DNA of 56,152 nucleotides, taken from positions 1-56,152 of the forward strand of contig JADGEI010000015.1 in NCBI GenBank assembly GCA_016744455.1, written 5' to 3'. This document shows, piece by piece, positions 44,601 through 53,700 of this stretch. The notes beneath the pieces are model-generated. The model saw nothing but the letters and a program-made list of their open reading frames with translations, made no database searches and was not told the DNA's origin. Every line of letters begins with the position of its first letter. Position 1 is the first letter of the stretch. The position numbers and the translations under genes were made by a program. Origin of the DNA: Alcanivoracaceae bacterium. GTDB lineage: Bacteria; Pseudomonadota; Gammaproteobacteria; Xanthomonadales; Marinicellaceae.

Positions 44601-44791
44601 ACAGCATCAACAGTTTCCAACAATTTATCATAATGCCAATGCACTAGATTATCAGACATTAGTAATTGTAAAGCTTGATAAATTGTTTTTTCAGAAAATA
44701 GATTTTCTAATTGTTTTGCAGGGCCTTTAAATGCCAGTGGTATTTGTAACATGGACCAGATAAAATAAAAATCAATCGGTAATTCTATCAT
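41660..44791 (-). CDS. SNF2-family DNA-dependent ATPase with N-terminal SWIM zinc finger
   Basis: Double-stranded-DNA translocase of the SWI2/SNF2 group (RapA/HepA relatives). The SWIM finger [13 protein letters not shown] lies about 90 residues from the start. The ATPase follows: motif [19 protein letters not shown], Ia [23 protein letters not shown] and III [17 protein letters not shown]. The helicase-C half has [37 protein letters not shown] and [20 protein letters not shown]. The role may be in transcription recycling or repair; none is shown. The frame runs up to 44872. I prefer ATG 44791, but ATG 44752 (just before LQIPLAFKG) is also possible. Confidence 0.9.
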   Translation of the reverse strand: [1043 protein letters not shown]

Positions 44792-44903
44792 TAATCTCAT
44801 GAGGCATAATAAAATGTGGTAATATTTTACAACTTTGAAGCAAAATGATGAGATGAAATATACATCACTCAAATTGCTCGTATTGTTCCTTCGGATTAAT
44901 ACA

Positions 44904-44925
44904 AATTATGCGCCTTTGCATAATT
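44904..44925. repeat. Inverted repeat in the leader of the DUF1579-like gene
   Basis: Exact 8-bp arms AATTATGC and GCATAATT are separated by 6 bases. TTTGCATAATT is also the inner part of the MITE-like terminal repeats in this window, so it may be a relic or a protein-binding site. Confidence 0.4.
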
Positions 44926-44963
44926 GCACATAAACCAACTTAAAGCTAAGGAGTTTTTAAACT

Positions 44964-45434
44964 ATGTCAGATTGTACTATTTTTACTAAAGTAATTGGTC
45001 ATTGGAGTGGTCAGGTGAAAACTTGGTTTGAGCCAGGGAAGCTGGCCGATGAATCTAACATAAACGGTGAAATATCAGAAGCCCTGAATGGTAATTTTAT
45101 TCGTCACACCTACACAGGATCAATACAAGGAAAACCACGTAATGGCGAAGAGCTTACCACCTTAAATACTGTTACCAAACAGTATGAGCAAACGTGGTTT
45201 GACAGTTTTCATATGAATTATGCTATCATGATATCCAAGGGCAAAGCAACAGAAAATGGTTTCAGTGTTTTTGGGAAATATGATGTAGATGTTGGCATTC
45301 CACAATGGGGATGGCGTACTGACTATAAACTAATTGACGATAACCATTTAACCATAACAGCATATAATGTCACACCAGATGGCGAGGAAGCAAAAGCTGT
45401 AGAAACGGTTTATTCAAGAGTTAATAAAGACTAG
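44964..45434 (+). CDS. DUF1579-like protein
   Basis: 156 residues, soluble, beta-rich. VIGHWSGQVKTWFEPGKLAD at the start, GNFIRHTYTGSIQGKP, QTWFDSFHMNYAIM and WRTDYKLIDDNHLTITAYN near the end resemble DUF1579, a calycin-like small family of unknown role. AAGGAG about 9 bp upstream supports the start. Its 3' end overlaps the convergent hutH gene by 14 bp, with no terminator between. Confidence 0.65.
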   Translation: MSDCTIFTKVIGHWSGQVKTWFEPGKLADESNINGEISEALNGNFIRHTYTGSIQGKPRNGEELTTLNTVTKQYEQTWFDSFHMNYAIMISKGKATENGFSVFGKYDVDVGIPQWGWRTDYKLIDDNHLTITAYNVTPDGEEAKAVETVYSRVNKD

Positions 45435-46956
45435 GACATAAACCTTCTAAGTGTTTATTCAAATCACCGTTTAAGACCATATTACGTAAATTGTGCAAAT
45501 CATCTGTCATCAAGCGATCTTTATCTAAAAAGGGTACGTGTTCACGCACTTGTTTATAGATTTTATACAAACTAGGCGAGGTTTTTAAGTCTTTATGAAA
45601 ATCTATACTCTGACAAGCTGCCATAATTTCTATGCCAATAATTGTAGCCGTATTCTCTGCAATATCTGTTAGTTTCCGCGCAGCATAGGTCGCCATAGAT
45701 ACATGGTCTTCTTGATTGGCAGATGTTGGAATGGTGTCACAACTAGCTGGGTGAACCAATGTTTTATTTTCTGATGCCAAAGCAGCAGCAGTAACATGGG
45801 CAATCATAAAACCTGAATTAACTCCAGAATCTGGCACCAAAAATGCAGGCAATCGCGACATATGTGGATCAATCAACATGGCAATTCGACGTTCTGACAT
45901 ATTGGCCATATCGGCTAAACCAATGGCGATAAAATCAGCAACTAAACCAACTGGTTCTGCATGGAAATTACCACCGGATAAGACATCACCTTCGGCAGAG
46001 AATATCAAAGGATTGTCAGTTGCAGCATTCGCCTCAATCAATAATCGACTAGCAGTGTATTCAACTGAATCAGAAATAGCACCCATGACTTGTGGTTGAC
46101 ACCGCAAACAATAAGGGTCTTGTACTCGATCACAATCTTCGTGTGAATTGACAATCTCAGAATCTCTTAATAAGCTGCAGTATATTTTGGCTAATTTTAT
46201 TTGCCCAATTTGGCCGCGTGCCGCATGGATACGTGGATCAAAAGGGCTTAATGACCCTTTTGCAGCATCTACCGATAAGGCACCAGATAAAACTGCGGCT
46301 GTTAAGCAATTCTCAGTTAAAAACAACCCTTTAAGAGCCAAAGCTGTAGAAACTTGTGTTCCATTTAATAATGCTAACCCTTCTTTAGGACCAAGTTTTA
46401 TTTGTTTTAAACCTGCCTGGTGTAAAGCAAATGACGCATCAACCACATCTCCTTTATACATCGCTTTACCCATACCTATCATAACCAAACTCATGTGTGC
46501 CAAGGGTGCTAAATCACCAGATGCGCCAACCGAACCTTTCTCTGGAATAATTGGATAAATCTCATGATTAATCATTTCAATCAATAGGTTGATAGTATTA
46601 GGATGAATGCCTGAAAACCCTTGAGATAAACTCACCGCTTTGAGTGTCATAATCAAACGTGTCGTATCTTTATCAATAGGATTGCCAACACCTGTTGCAT
46701 GAGAGATAACCAAATTACGCTGTAATTTATCTAAATCAACCCGGGCTATTTTCTCGCTTGCAAGCAAACCAAAACCCGTATTAACACCATAAACCGTTTC
46801 ATCAGAATCAGCTATATCAGTTACTGTTTTTCTTGATGCCTTAATTCCAACCATCATTTCATCATTCAACGAAAAGTGAACTGGATTTTCCCAAATGTAG
46901 CGTAACTGCTTAAGTGTTAAACCTGATTTATCTAATTTTATTTTTTTCATATTCAA
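45421..46956 (-). CDS. hutH: Histidine ammonia-lyase
   Basis: First step of histidine breakdown: L-histidine to urocanate and ammonia. 511 residues, normal length. The MIO cofactor tripeptide Ala-Ser-Gly lies at residues 145-147 in GSVGASGDLAPLAHM. The N-terminal YGVNTGFG loop and AATDNPLIF, GGNFHAEPV and TSANQEDHVSM segments are all intact. A second in-frame ATG at residue 3 is an equally good start. It lies downstream of hutU but is cut off from it by about 1.3 kb holding a REP-flanked transposase remnant and a small gene. hutI, hutG and hutC are not in the window. Confidence 0.97.
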   Translation of the reverse strand: MNMKKIKLDKSGLTLKQLRYIWENPVHFSLNDEMMVGIKASRKTVTDIADSDETVYGVNTGFGLLASEKIARVDLDKLQRNLVISHATGVGNPIDKDTTRLIMTLKAVSLSQGFSGIHPNTINLLIEMINHEIYPIIPEKGSVGASGDLAPLAHMSLVMIGMGKAMYKGDVVDASFALHQAGLKQIKLGPKEGLALLNGTQVSTALALKGLFLTENCLTAAVLSGALSVDAAKGSLSPFDPRIHAARGQIGQIKLAKIYCSLLRDSEIVNSHEDCDRVQDPYCLRCQPQVMGAISDSVEYTASRLLIEANAATDNPLIFSAEGDVLSGGNFHAEPVGLVADFIAIGLADMANMSERRIAMLIDPHMSRLPAFLVPDSGVNSGFMIAHVTAAALASENKTLVHPASCDTIPTSANQEDHVSMATYAARKLTDIAENTATIIGIEIMAACQSIDFHKDLKTSPSLYKIYKQVREHVPFLDKDRLMTDDLHNLRNMVLNGDLNKHLEGLCPSLY

Positions 46957-46980
46957 AATTTATTGTTAATTAATATTCTA

Positions 46981-47018
46981 GAGAGTTTTGCATAACTCGT
47001 GGAAAGTTTAAATCTCTC
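46981..47018. mobile_element. Truncated MITE-like element upstream of hutH
   Basis: 38 bp starting GAGAGTTTTGCATAA and ending ATCTCTC, with one arm close to the terminal repeat of the element at 50425-50522. Flanks (TTCTA and TTTTA) do not match exactly. It lies within 30 bp of the hutH start, so it is part of the hutH leader or promoter. Confidence 0.5.
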
Positions 47019-47024
47019 TTTTAT

Positions 47025-47190
47025 TATTTCCGTATAGGCGGAAATCTCATTCTAAACAAAAACTGGATTCCCTTTTTCAAGGCAATGACAATGTACTTTA
47101 CCATAACCTCTATTTGTCATCCTCGCGAATTTGAAGATTCATTTTTATTTAAAAGCTTGATTCCTTTTCATAGTAATGGCAATGCCCTTT
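47025..47190. repeat. Degenerate copies of the GTCATTCC-type palindromic repeat
   Basis: Broken matches to the unit at 5465: TTCCGTATAGGCGGAAATC near 47028, TGGATTCCCTTTTTCAAGGC near 47063 (inverted), TTGTCATCCTCGCGAA near 47116 and TTGATTCCTTTTCATAG near 47158. The hairpins are mostly lost. Together with 47740-47846 this is non-coding DNA around the transposase remnant. Confidence 0.5.
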
Positions 47191-47203
47191 ATAACTCTGT
47201 TGG

Positions 47204-47222
47204 GTAGTTGGCTTTAGCCAAC
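47204..47222 (+). repeat. REP sequence, left of the RAYT gene
   Basis: GTAG followed by the hairpin GTTGGCTTTAGCCAAC (sharing the G). A GTAG tetranucleotide at the foot of a hairpin is the known mark of REP sequences recognised by RAYT transposases. It has the same TTGGGTAG lead-in as its partner at 47777-47795 and is inverted relative to it. Confidence 0.75.
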
Positions 47223-47227
47223 CGTTT

Positions 47228-47739
47228 TTATTCATATACACCATAAAATCTAACACCAGCATCTTTCAAATTTGCTTTAATGGCATTGTTTTTAATATAA
47301 TCATAAACTAATTGAAAATGCTTTTCATCTCGAATTGCTTTATCAAAATAGTCACGTTCCCAGAAAATGCCTTTAAATTTAAATGTTTGTTAATACGAAA
47401 AGCCATTCCACCTTTTAATTTATGCATAATTTTACTCATATTTTGGTATTGTTCAAAGAGTATATGTATATGATTGGGCATTATTGAAATGCATATTAAA
47501 TGAAAGAAATCAGGCTCTAGCTCTTTACAATACTTTAATATGATTTTTATAATGTCACCATTAAGTATTCTTCCTTTGTCCGAAGCATCAAGGTGTTCGT
47601 CTATTTTAAACTGTTTCTTTGATTCTTCTAAATCTGCTTCTTTAATCCTCAATAAAAAATCATCAATACTTGCATTTGTTCTAAATGTGACAAATTGATA
47701 AGTATTTATTTGACTATAATGATGTAATTTTTTTCTCAT
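47228..47739 (-). pseudogene. REP-associated tyrosine transposase (RAYT/TnpA_REP), frameshifted
   Basis: IS200-like Y1 single-strand transposase tied to REP sequences. The frame from ATG 47739 gives HYSQINTYQFVTFRTNASID and the HUH motif IMPNHIHILFEQ, then KLKGGMAFRINKHLNLK. At about 47370 one base appears lost: the original frame stops at 47308, while the +1 shifted frame continues GIFWERDYFDKAIRDEKHFQ, then YDYIKNNAIKANL and ends FYGVYE at TAA 47228-47230. That second part has the family's expected C-terminus, including the catalytic-Tyr region. So it is a recently broken gene, or the frameshift is a sequence error. It is bracketed by inverted REPs. Confidence 0.85.
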
Positions 47740-47776
47740 GTTTCAAGTGGTTTTATTCAATATTGGTGTTGTTTTG

Positions 47777-47795
47777 GTGGACTAAAGTCCACTAC
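47777..47795 (-). repeat. REP sequence, right of the RAYT gene
   Basis: On the minus strand it reads GTAG then GTGGACTTTAGTCCAC (sharing the G), preceded by TTGGGTAG exactly like the left copy. Stem bases differ in compensated fashion (GTTGGCT versus GTGGACT), so structure is conserved over sequence. Confidence 0.75.
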
Positions 47796-47846
47796 CCAAT
47801 GTTTTTCATTTAGTTTTAGTTGTCCTCTAATATTTCTAAGTTTTTT

Positions 47847-48203
47847 CTAATAATTCTGAATTAAATTAAAATATATTTTACGGCAACCAAAATAAATGTT
47901 TAATATTTGGAGCTGTAGACATTTGTTTTTCAGTAACGCTATGTGATTATTCAATAACATTTTTTTTAATACGTTAAGTTTAATAATTGCACGAACAGAT
48001 TGGACAAATAACATTCCCATAAATAAAGTAATTATGCCTCTAATAAATGAGAACCCTGACTCAAATCCAACTAATAAATGTATAAAAAAAACCAACCCTG
48101 ATAAGATGCAAACAAGCCAAATTATCTTTAAGTTTTCACCAAGCAACCTATAAACTTCAGTTGGCCTATTTCTTCTTCTCTCTCTTCTTCTTTTACTTCT
48201 CAT
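47847..48203 (-). CDS. Small membrane protein of unknown function
   Basis: 118 residues. A very basic N-terminus (RSKRRRERRRNRPTEVYRLL) is followed by two hydrophobic segments (IIWLVCILSGLVFFIHLLVG and GIITLFMGMLFVQSVRAI) and a C-terminal tail rich in Leu, Asn and Ile. The latter looks poorly constrained, so the 3' end may be altered. It lies between the RAYT unit and hutU on the same strand. I do not recognise a family. Confidence 0.4.
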   Translation of the reverse strand: MRSKRRRERRRNRPTEVYRLLGENLKIIWLVCILSGLVFFIHLLVGFESGFSFIRGIITLFMGMLFVQSVRAIIKLNVLKKMLLNNHIALLKNKCLQLQILNIYFGCRKIYFNLIQNY

Positions 48204-48260
48204 TATAGCCTTACTTTCTTATAATCTGTGTCATCCGTGTAATCTGTGGAAAATCATCTT

Positions 48261-49943
48261 TTAATCTTTTATCATTGGAAGATTAAGTTCATTCTCTTTC
48301 GCACATTTCTTCGCAATCTCATATCCCGCATCAGCGTGGCGCATGACGCCTGTGGCTGGATCGTTCCAGAGTACGCGTGCGATTCGTTCGTCGGCTTCGG
48401 CTGTGCCATCGCAACAAATAACAATGCCTGAGTGTTGTGAGTAACCCATACCTACGCCACCGCCGTGGTGTAAAGACACCCAAGTAGCGCCGCTTGCAAC
48501 ATTTAACATGGCGTTTAATAATGGCCAATCAGATACGGCATCTGAGCCGTCTTTCATACTTTCGGTTTCGCGATTTGGGCTGGCAACTGAGCCAGAATCC
48601 AAATGATCTCGACCGATAACCACTGGTGCTGTTAATTCACCATTTCTTACCATTTCATTAAAAGCTAATCCAAGTTTGTGGCGTAAGCCTAACCCAACCC
48701 AACAAATACGAGCGGGTAATCCTTGGAATTGAATACGTTCACGCGCCATGTCTAACCAGTTATGTAAATGCGGGTCATTGTTAATAATTTCTTTGACTTT
48801 GGCATCGGTTTTGTAAATATCCTCAGGGTCTCCAGATAATGCTACCCAACGGAAAGGGCCAACGCCACGACAAAATAATGGGCGTACATAAGCGGGTACA
48901 AATCCCGGGAAGTCAAAGGCCTTTTTTAATCCTTCGTTATAGGCTTCTTGGCGAATATTGTTGCCATAATCTACTGTCGGTATACCAAGTGCGTGAAAAT
49001 CTAGCATGGCTTGAACTTGAACACGCATGGATTTACGTGCGTGTTTAGCGACTAAATTAGGGTTTTCTTTGGCTTGTTTACGCCATTCTTCAACCGTCCA
49101 ATTTTGTGGTAAATAGCCGTTAATTGGGTCATGGGCTGAGGTTTGGTCGGTAACTAAATCAGGTCGAATACCATCTAAGTACATTTGTGGGAAAATATCT
49201 GCGGCATTGCCTAGTAAGCCAATTGAAATAGCTGCGCCATTGGCTAATGCGTTATTAAGCATCTCTATGGCTTGTCCAACTGAATACGCTTTTTTGTCAA
49301 CATAACCGGTTTTAATACGAAAATCGATACGTGTTTCATCACATTCCACCGCAATCATGCAATACCCAGCCATGGCTGCTGCCAAAGGTTGTGCACCACC
49401 CATACCACCGAGCCCGCCAGTTAAAATCCACTTGCCTTTGGTGATTCCATCAAAATGTTGTCTTCCAGCTTCAACAAAGGTTTCATATGTACCTTGAACA
49501 ATGCCTTGTGAACCAATATATATCCATGAGCCTGCGGTCATTTGCCCATACATCATTAAACCTTTTTTATCTAATTCGTTAAAATGTTCCCAATTTGCCC
49601 ATGCAGGAACTAGATTTGAATTGGCAATTAACACCCGCGGTGCATCTTTATGGGTTGTGAATACACCAACTGGTTTGCCCGATTGTACAAGTAGTGTTTG
49701 ATTTTCTTCCAACTCTTTTAATGCCTCCACTATTTTGTCATAACATTCCCAGTTTCGGGCCGCTCGTCCAATACCGCCGTAAACGACCAATTCTTCAGGG
49801 TATTCTGCTACTTCTGCATCTAGATTATTCATCAACATACGCAAAGGTGCCTCAGTTAACCATGATTTAGCATTAAGTTTGCTGCCTGTGTAGGCTTTGA
49901 TTTTTCTGCTTTTGTCTATTCTGGTATTGTTTGAATCATTCAT
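48261..49943 (-). CDS. hutU: Urocanate hydratase
   Basis: Second step of histidine breakdown: urocanate + water to imidazolone propionate, using tightly bound NAD+. 560 residues, normal length. Family marks throughout: [55 protein letters not shown] with [11 protein letters not shown] (NAD-binding), CYC-equivalent region [10 protein letters not shown], and near the end [20 protein letters not shown]-like [15 protein letters not shown]. The start codon overlaps the MarR gene by 4 bp, so regulator and enzyme are translationally coupled. The next hut gene, hutH, lies beyond the RAYT insertion. Confidence 0.97.
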   Translation of the reverse strand: MNDSNNTRIDKSRKIKAYTGSKLNAKSWLTEAPLRMLMNNLDAEVAEYPEELVVYGGIGRAARNWECYDKIVEALKELEENQTLLVQSGKPVGVFTTHKDAPRVLIANSNLVPAWANWEHFNELDKKGLMMYGQMTAGSWIYIGSQGIVQGTYETFVEAGRQHFDGITKGKWILTGGLGGMGGAQPLAAAMAGYCMIAVECDETRIDFRIKTGYVDKKAYSVGQAIEMLNNALANGAAISIGLLGNAADIFPQMYLDGIRPDLVTDQTSAHDPINGYLPQNWTVEEWRKQAKENPNLVAKHARKSMRVQVQAMLDFHALGIPTVDYGNNIRQEAYNEGLKKAFDFPGFVPAYVRPLFCRGVGPFRWVALSGDPEDIYKTDAKVKEIINNDPHLHNWLDMARERIQFQGLPARICWVGLGLRHKLGLAFNEMVRNGELTAPVVIGRDHLDSGSVASPNRETESMKDGSDAVSDWPLLNAMLNVASGATWVSLHHGGGVGMGYSQHSGIVICCDGTAEADERIARVLWNDPATGVMRHADAGYEIAKKCAKENELNLPMIKD

Positions 49944-50413
49944 GTGTTTTTCTCGTTGAACCTTGCTAACAGATCTTTTTGTTTTAGGCCGTTAATGGCA
50001 TTGTTTAATACTTCGTGCAAATTTGCATTTATTTCTTCAGATAGGCTTTTATAGATATTTATTAATGAGTTTTCATTTAATAAATTAGCTTGCTTTTTGC
50101 CAAACTCCGTTAAATGATAAGTTGTTCTACGTTTATCATTTTTATCACTCCTACTTTCAATTAATCCCAGTTTTTGCATCTTTGGTAGCTTCTGTTTAAT
50201 TAATTGATGCGATTGTTTTAAGTGTTTAGCTAAATCTGTTACCGATAAATCATCAAATTTATTCAGGTAATGAATTATCGAACACGATTTAACTGGCACT
50301 ACAATACCCAATGATTCGTAAATGGGTTTAACCTGCTCACGAATCAAATTACTCAAATCATCAGCTTGTTTACCAATGAAAGAATGTGATAATTTATTGA
50401 TAGTAATTGGCAT
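49940..50413 (-). CDS. MarR-like winged-helix regulator, probably of the hut genes
   Basis: About 157 residues from ATG 50413. The winged-helix core is clear: [20 protein letters not shown], then [20 protein letters not shown] and the wing [20 protein letters not shown], a MarR pattern. The frame is open up to ATG 50437, but that codon and its first residues come from the end of the MITE-like element (50425-50522), so I take 50413 as the original start. It overlaps hutU by 4 bp and probably controls histidine use in place of the usual GntR-type HutC; the inducer would be urocanate by analogy. This is inference from position. Confidence 0.8.
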   Translation of the reverse strand: MPITINKLSHSFIGKQADDLSNLIREQVKPIYESLGIVVPVKSCSIIHYLNKFDDLSVTDLAKHLKQSHQLIKQKLPKMQKLGLIESRSDKNDKRRTTYHLTEFGKKQANLLNENSLINIYKSLSEEINANLHEVLNNAINGLKQKDLLARFNEKNT

Positions 50414-50424
50414 ATTTATTAATG

Positions 50425-50522
50425 GAGAGCTTTGCATAATTTATGTGATGCACTAAAATTGTACCTTGATTGGGGGTTTTCCCATTCTTTTTTCCACTAT
50501 CACAGAATTGTGCAAAGCTCTC
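50425..50522. mobile_element. MITE-like element with terminal inverted repeats and 5-bp target duplication
   Basis: 98 bp. The ends read GAGAGCTTTGCATAATT (left) and, reversed, GAGAGCTTTGCACAATT (right); the match continues imperfectly for about 24 bp. The direct repeat TAATG flanks both sides (50420-50424 and 50523-50527). It is too short to code for a transposase, so it must be moved in trans. Related ends occur at 27776-27825 and 46981-47018. It lies 12 bp before the preferred MarR start and so replaces the hut promoter region. Confidence 0.8.
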
Positions 50523-50752
50523 TAATGTAATGTATTGCGCAATATGTTACCTAAAAAAACAAATAGTTCAATAATTATTTTAAAGTGAGTTGTTTTAGAT
50601 AAATTTATGCAAGAGTTATGTTTGAATATTCTTATAAAAGATAAGCGAAAAACACATAAACAAATCTGCTTGTCATAATTCATCATAAATTCAGCATTTC
50701 ATTGCTATAATACTAGGCTAAATTTCAATTAATCAAAATAAAAACACTAATC

Positions 50753-53700
50753 ATGAAAAAAACCTTAATTATTATCACACTGTTTTTCCTTTCTGCTTGT
50801 AACGATGAGCAAGTTAATGATTCAACCATAACAAGCCAACAATCAAGTGTTCAGCTTGTTAATTCTAAATTAAAAAACAATACCCCGATTGAGTATTCTG
50901 AATTAACTGAATTTAAGATTTTAAGTATTGTTGAGGGTTTGTATGATAGCACACCGGCGATACAAATTAACCTAACCTTGCCAATTGATAATCGGCAAAA
51001 GGTATCGCAATTAGTTAAGGTTATGCTTGATGATGAGCAAGTTAAGGGCGAATGGATACATAGCAACAAGAGCAATACCTTGTCATTTCCGTTTATTGAA
51101 GCAGAAAAGAATTATAAAATTATTGTTGAAGAAGGTTTACTGTCACTAAATGGTAAAAGTTTACAAAAAGGGACGGTGAAAAACATAACTTCCAAACCCT
51201 ATCAAAAAAGTGTTCGTTTTACTTCAAAAGGCAGCACCTTGTTAAAAGACAGCAATATCTTGCCTATCGAAGCAGTAAATGTGGATGCTGTTGACATGAA
51301 ATTTTGGCGAATTCATGCCGATAAATACTCGCAATTTTTCAATATGTCTTATCGAAACGAAGTCTATTCGTTAGAGCGCCTATATCAAATTGGTGATGTG
51401 GTTTATACCAGTCAATTTACTTTGGATAGTGTTAAAAATAAACGCGAAAAGCACAATATATCGATAAAAAATATTAAAGAAGTACAAAAAGCCGGTCTGT
51501 ATTTTGTCACCATGTTACCTAAAGATATGTATTCTTATAACCTTGAGACCACTTGGTTTATGAGTACTGACATAGGCTTGCACACGCGTATGTATCAAGA
51601 TTCAATTGTGGCTTTCACGCATAAATTGCCTGATGCAGAAGTGTACCCTGATATAACTATTTCTTTATTGGATAAGACTGGTGGACAACTAGCGCAAGCC
51701 AAAACTGATGAGCAAGGGTTTGCAGAATTAAAAACCACAGATTTGCAAAAGGCGGTATTGTTGGTAGCAAGAAAAGGCGATAACTTCAATCTGATTCGGC
51801 TCAACAAAGCAAAAATGGATTTGTCAGAATTTAATTTAGTGAGTAGGAAAAATAACCCGCAAGAATTGTTTTTGTATGCGCCAAGGGATTTGTATCGTCC
51901 TGGTGAAACAGTCAATATCAATGGTTTATTGCGAAATTATGATGGCGAATATGTTAAAGCCAGCCCGATTAAGGTTAGCATAAAACGCCCAGATAACCGA
52001 GTAGTAAAATCATTTGATTGGCAAGGAGATGCCAGTTCATTGTATGAAACTGAATTTAGAGTACCACTAGATGCCATGACTGGCCAGTGGTTATTTAACG
52101 CACAATTGGCCAATAAGGATATTTTCAATTATAAATTTGCCGTTGAAGATTTTCTTCCAGAACGCTTAAAATTAGAGTTAATATCTGGTGTGGATAGCGG
52201 TCATATTGCTGCCACAATAGAACCAGTTATTAAGGTTCAGAGTGATTACCTTTATGGCGCGCCAGCTGCCAATAATCGTTTTGATGCTACGGTGACAGTG
52301 AAAACAGAAACACAGCTGTTTGATTATAAAAATTATGCCTTTGGCTCAAAAAATTACCGTGATTTTAAATTGACATTTGATACTGACCAGCAAAAGCTTG
52401 ATGCCAATGGCTATGGTGAAATAATTCTGGACAATGAATGGAAAGAAACAAAATTTCCTTTAAGAATAAACAGTTATGTGACAGTATATGAATCAGGTGG
52501 TCGCCCTATATCACGAAACATAACCCATTCAGTTTGGCCTCAATCGGTCGCCGTGGGAGTTAGGCCATTATGGAATACGGATTATGCGAGTCCACAATCC
52601 AATAATGAAATAGAGCTTATTGCCATCAATCAACTAGGCGAAAAAATAGATTTAAACAACGTAGATGTTTTGTTGATTCGTGAAAACGATAATCGCTATT
52701 GGCAATGGGGTGACGATGGATGGAGTTACAGTAACAATCGCGATAACCAAGCGGTCTATAACAGTGTTATCAATATCAGTAAAGACTCGCAAAATGTTGT
52801 CAACATGCCATTGGATTATGGTAGTTATCGTGTTGAAATTAGGGACCAAAATAAACACTTACTCAGCAGTTATGCGTTTTTCTCGGGCTGGCGATGGTAC
52901 GATGAAAACGCAAGCAAGGGAGAGCGCCCTGATCAAGTTAAGTTAGAATGGTTGGCAGATCACGTCACTCCAGATAGTACTGCTGAATTGAAAATTACTG
53001 CTCCGTATGCTGGCACTGCCTTGATTACCATTGAAAGTGACAAGGTTTTATACAAACAAAGCTTACAGATGGATAGTGCAGAACACACCATCTCTATTCC
53101 TATCGCAAAAGAGTGGAATAGCCACAATATATATGCCAGTGTTATGGTGATACGTAAGGGCGAAATAAAACGCAAGCATTTACCTGCTCGTTCGTTTGGC
53201 ATTATTCATTTGCCTCTTAATCGTGACAGTCGTCAATTGGATATTGCCATTGAAAACCCCAAAAGAGTTTTGCCTGAAAGCAAAACTAGTATAAAAATTA
53301 AAGCCAATAATCTTGATGTTGGCAAAGAAACTTACCTGACTTTAGCCGCAGTGGATACAGGTGTATTAAATATCAGCAATTTCAAAACTCCCAACCCATT
53401 TGAGTGGTTTTTTGCCAAACGTAAATACTTGGCAGCTATTCGTGACATGTACCGCTCAATTATTGCTTTAGGAGATGGTAAAAACGCCACGCAGAAATTT
53501 GGTGGTGATGGTGATATCAATCGTGGCGGTGATGAGCCAACTTCAGATGTACAAATTGTGTCTTTATTCAGTCAAAAAGTAAAATTTGACCAAAATGGCG
53601 AAGCAGTCATTGAGCTTGATATCCCCTATTTTAACGGTGAATTACGTTTGATGGCTATGGCTTTTAATGACAACCAATTTGCTGGTGTAGAGTCATTTAT

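Noticed and set aside
46148-46558. Long open frame antisense to hutH
   Set aside because: It is a shadow of hutH codons, with no ribosome site and no family resemblance. The same holds for antisense frames within mutS, the DUF1800 gene, the receptor and the SNF2 gene.
48224-48251. Short direct repeats AATCTGTG before hutH-side end of hutU
   Set aside because: Only two or three short copies are present, and I cannot tell them from chance or from a common dispersed repeat, so I did not list them as a feature.
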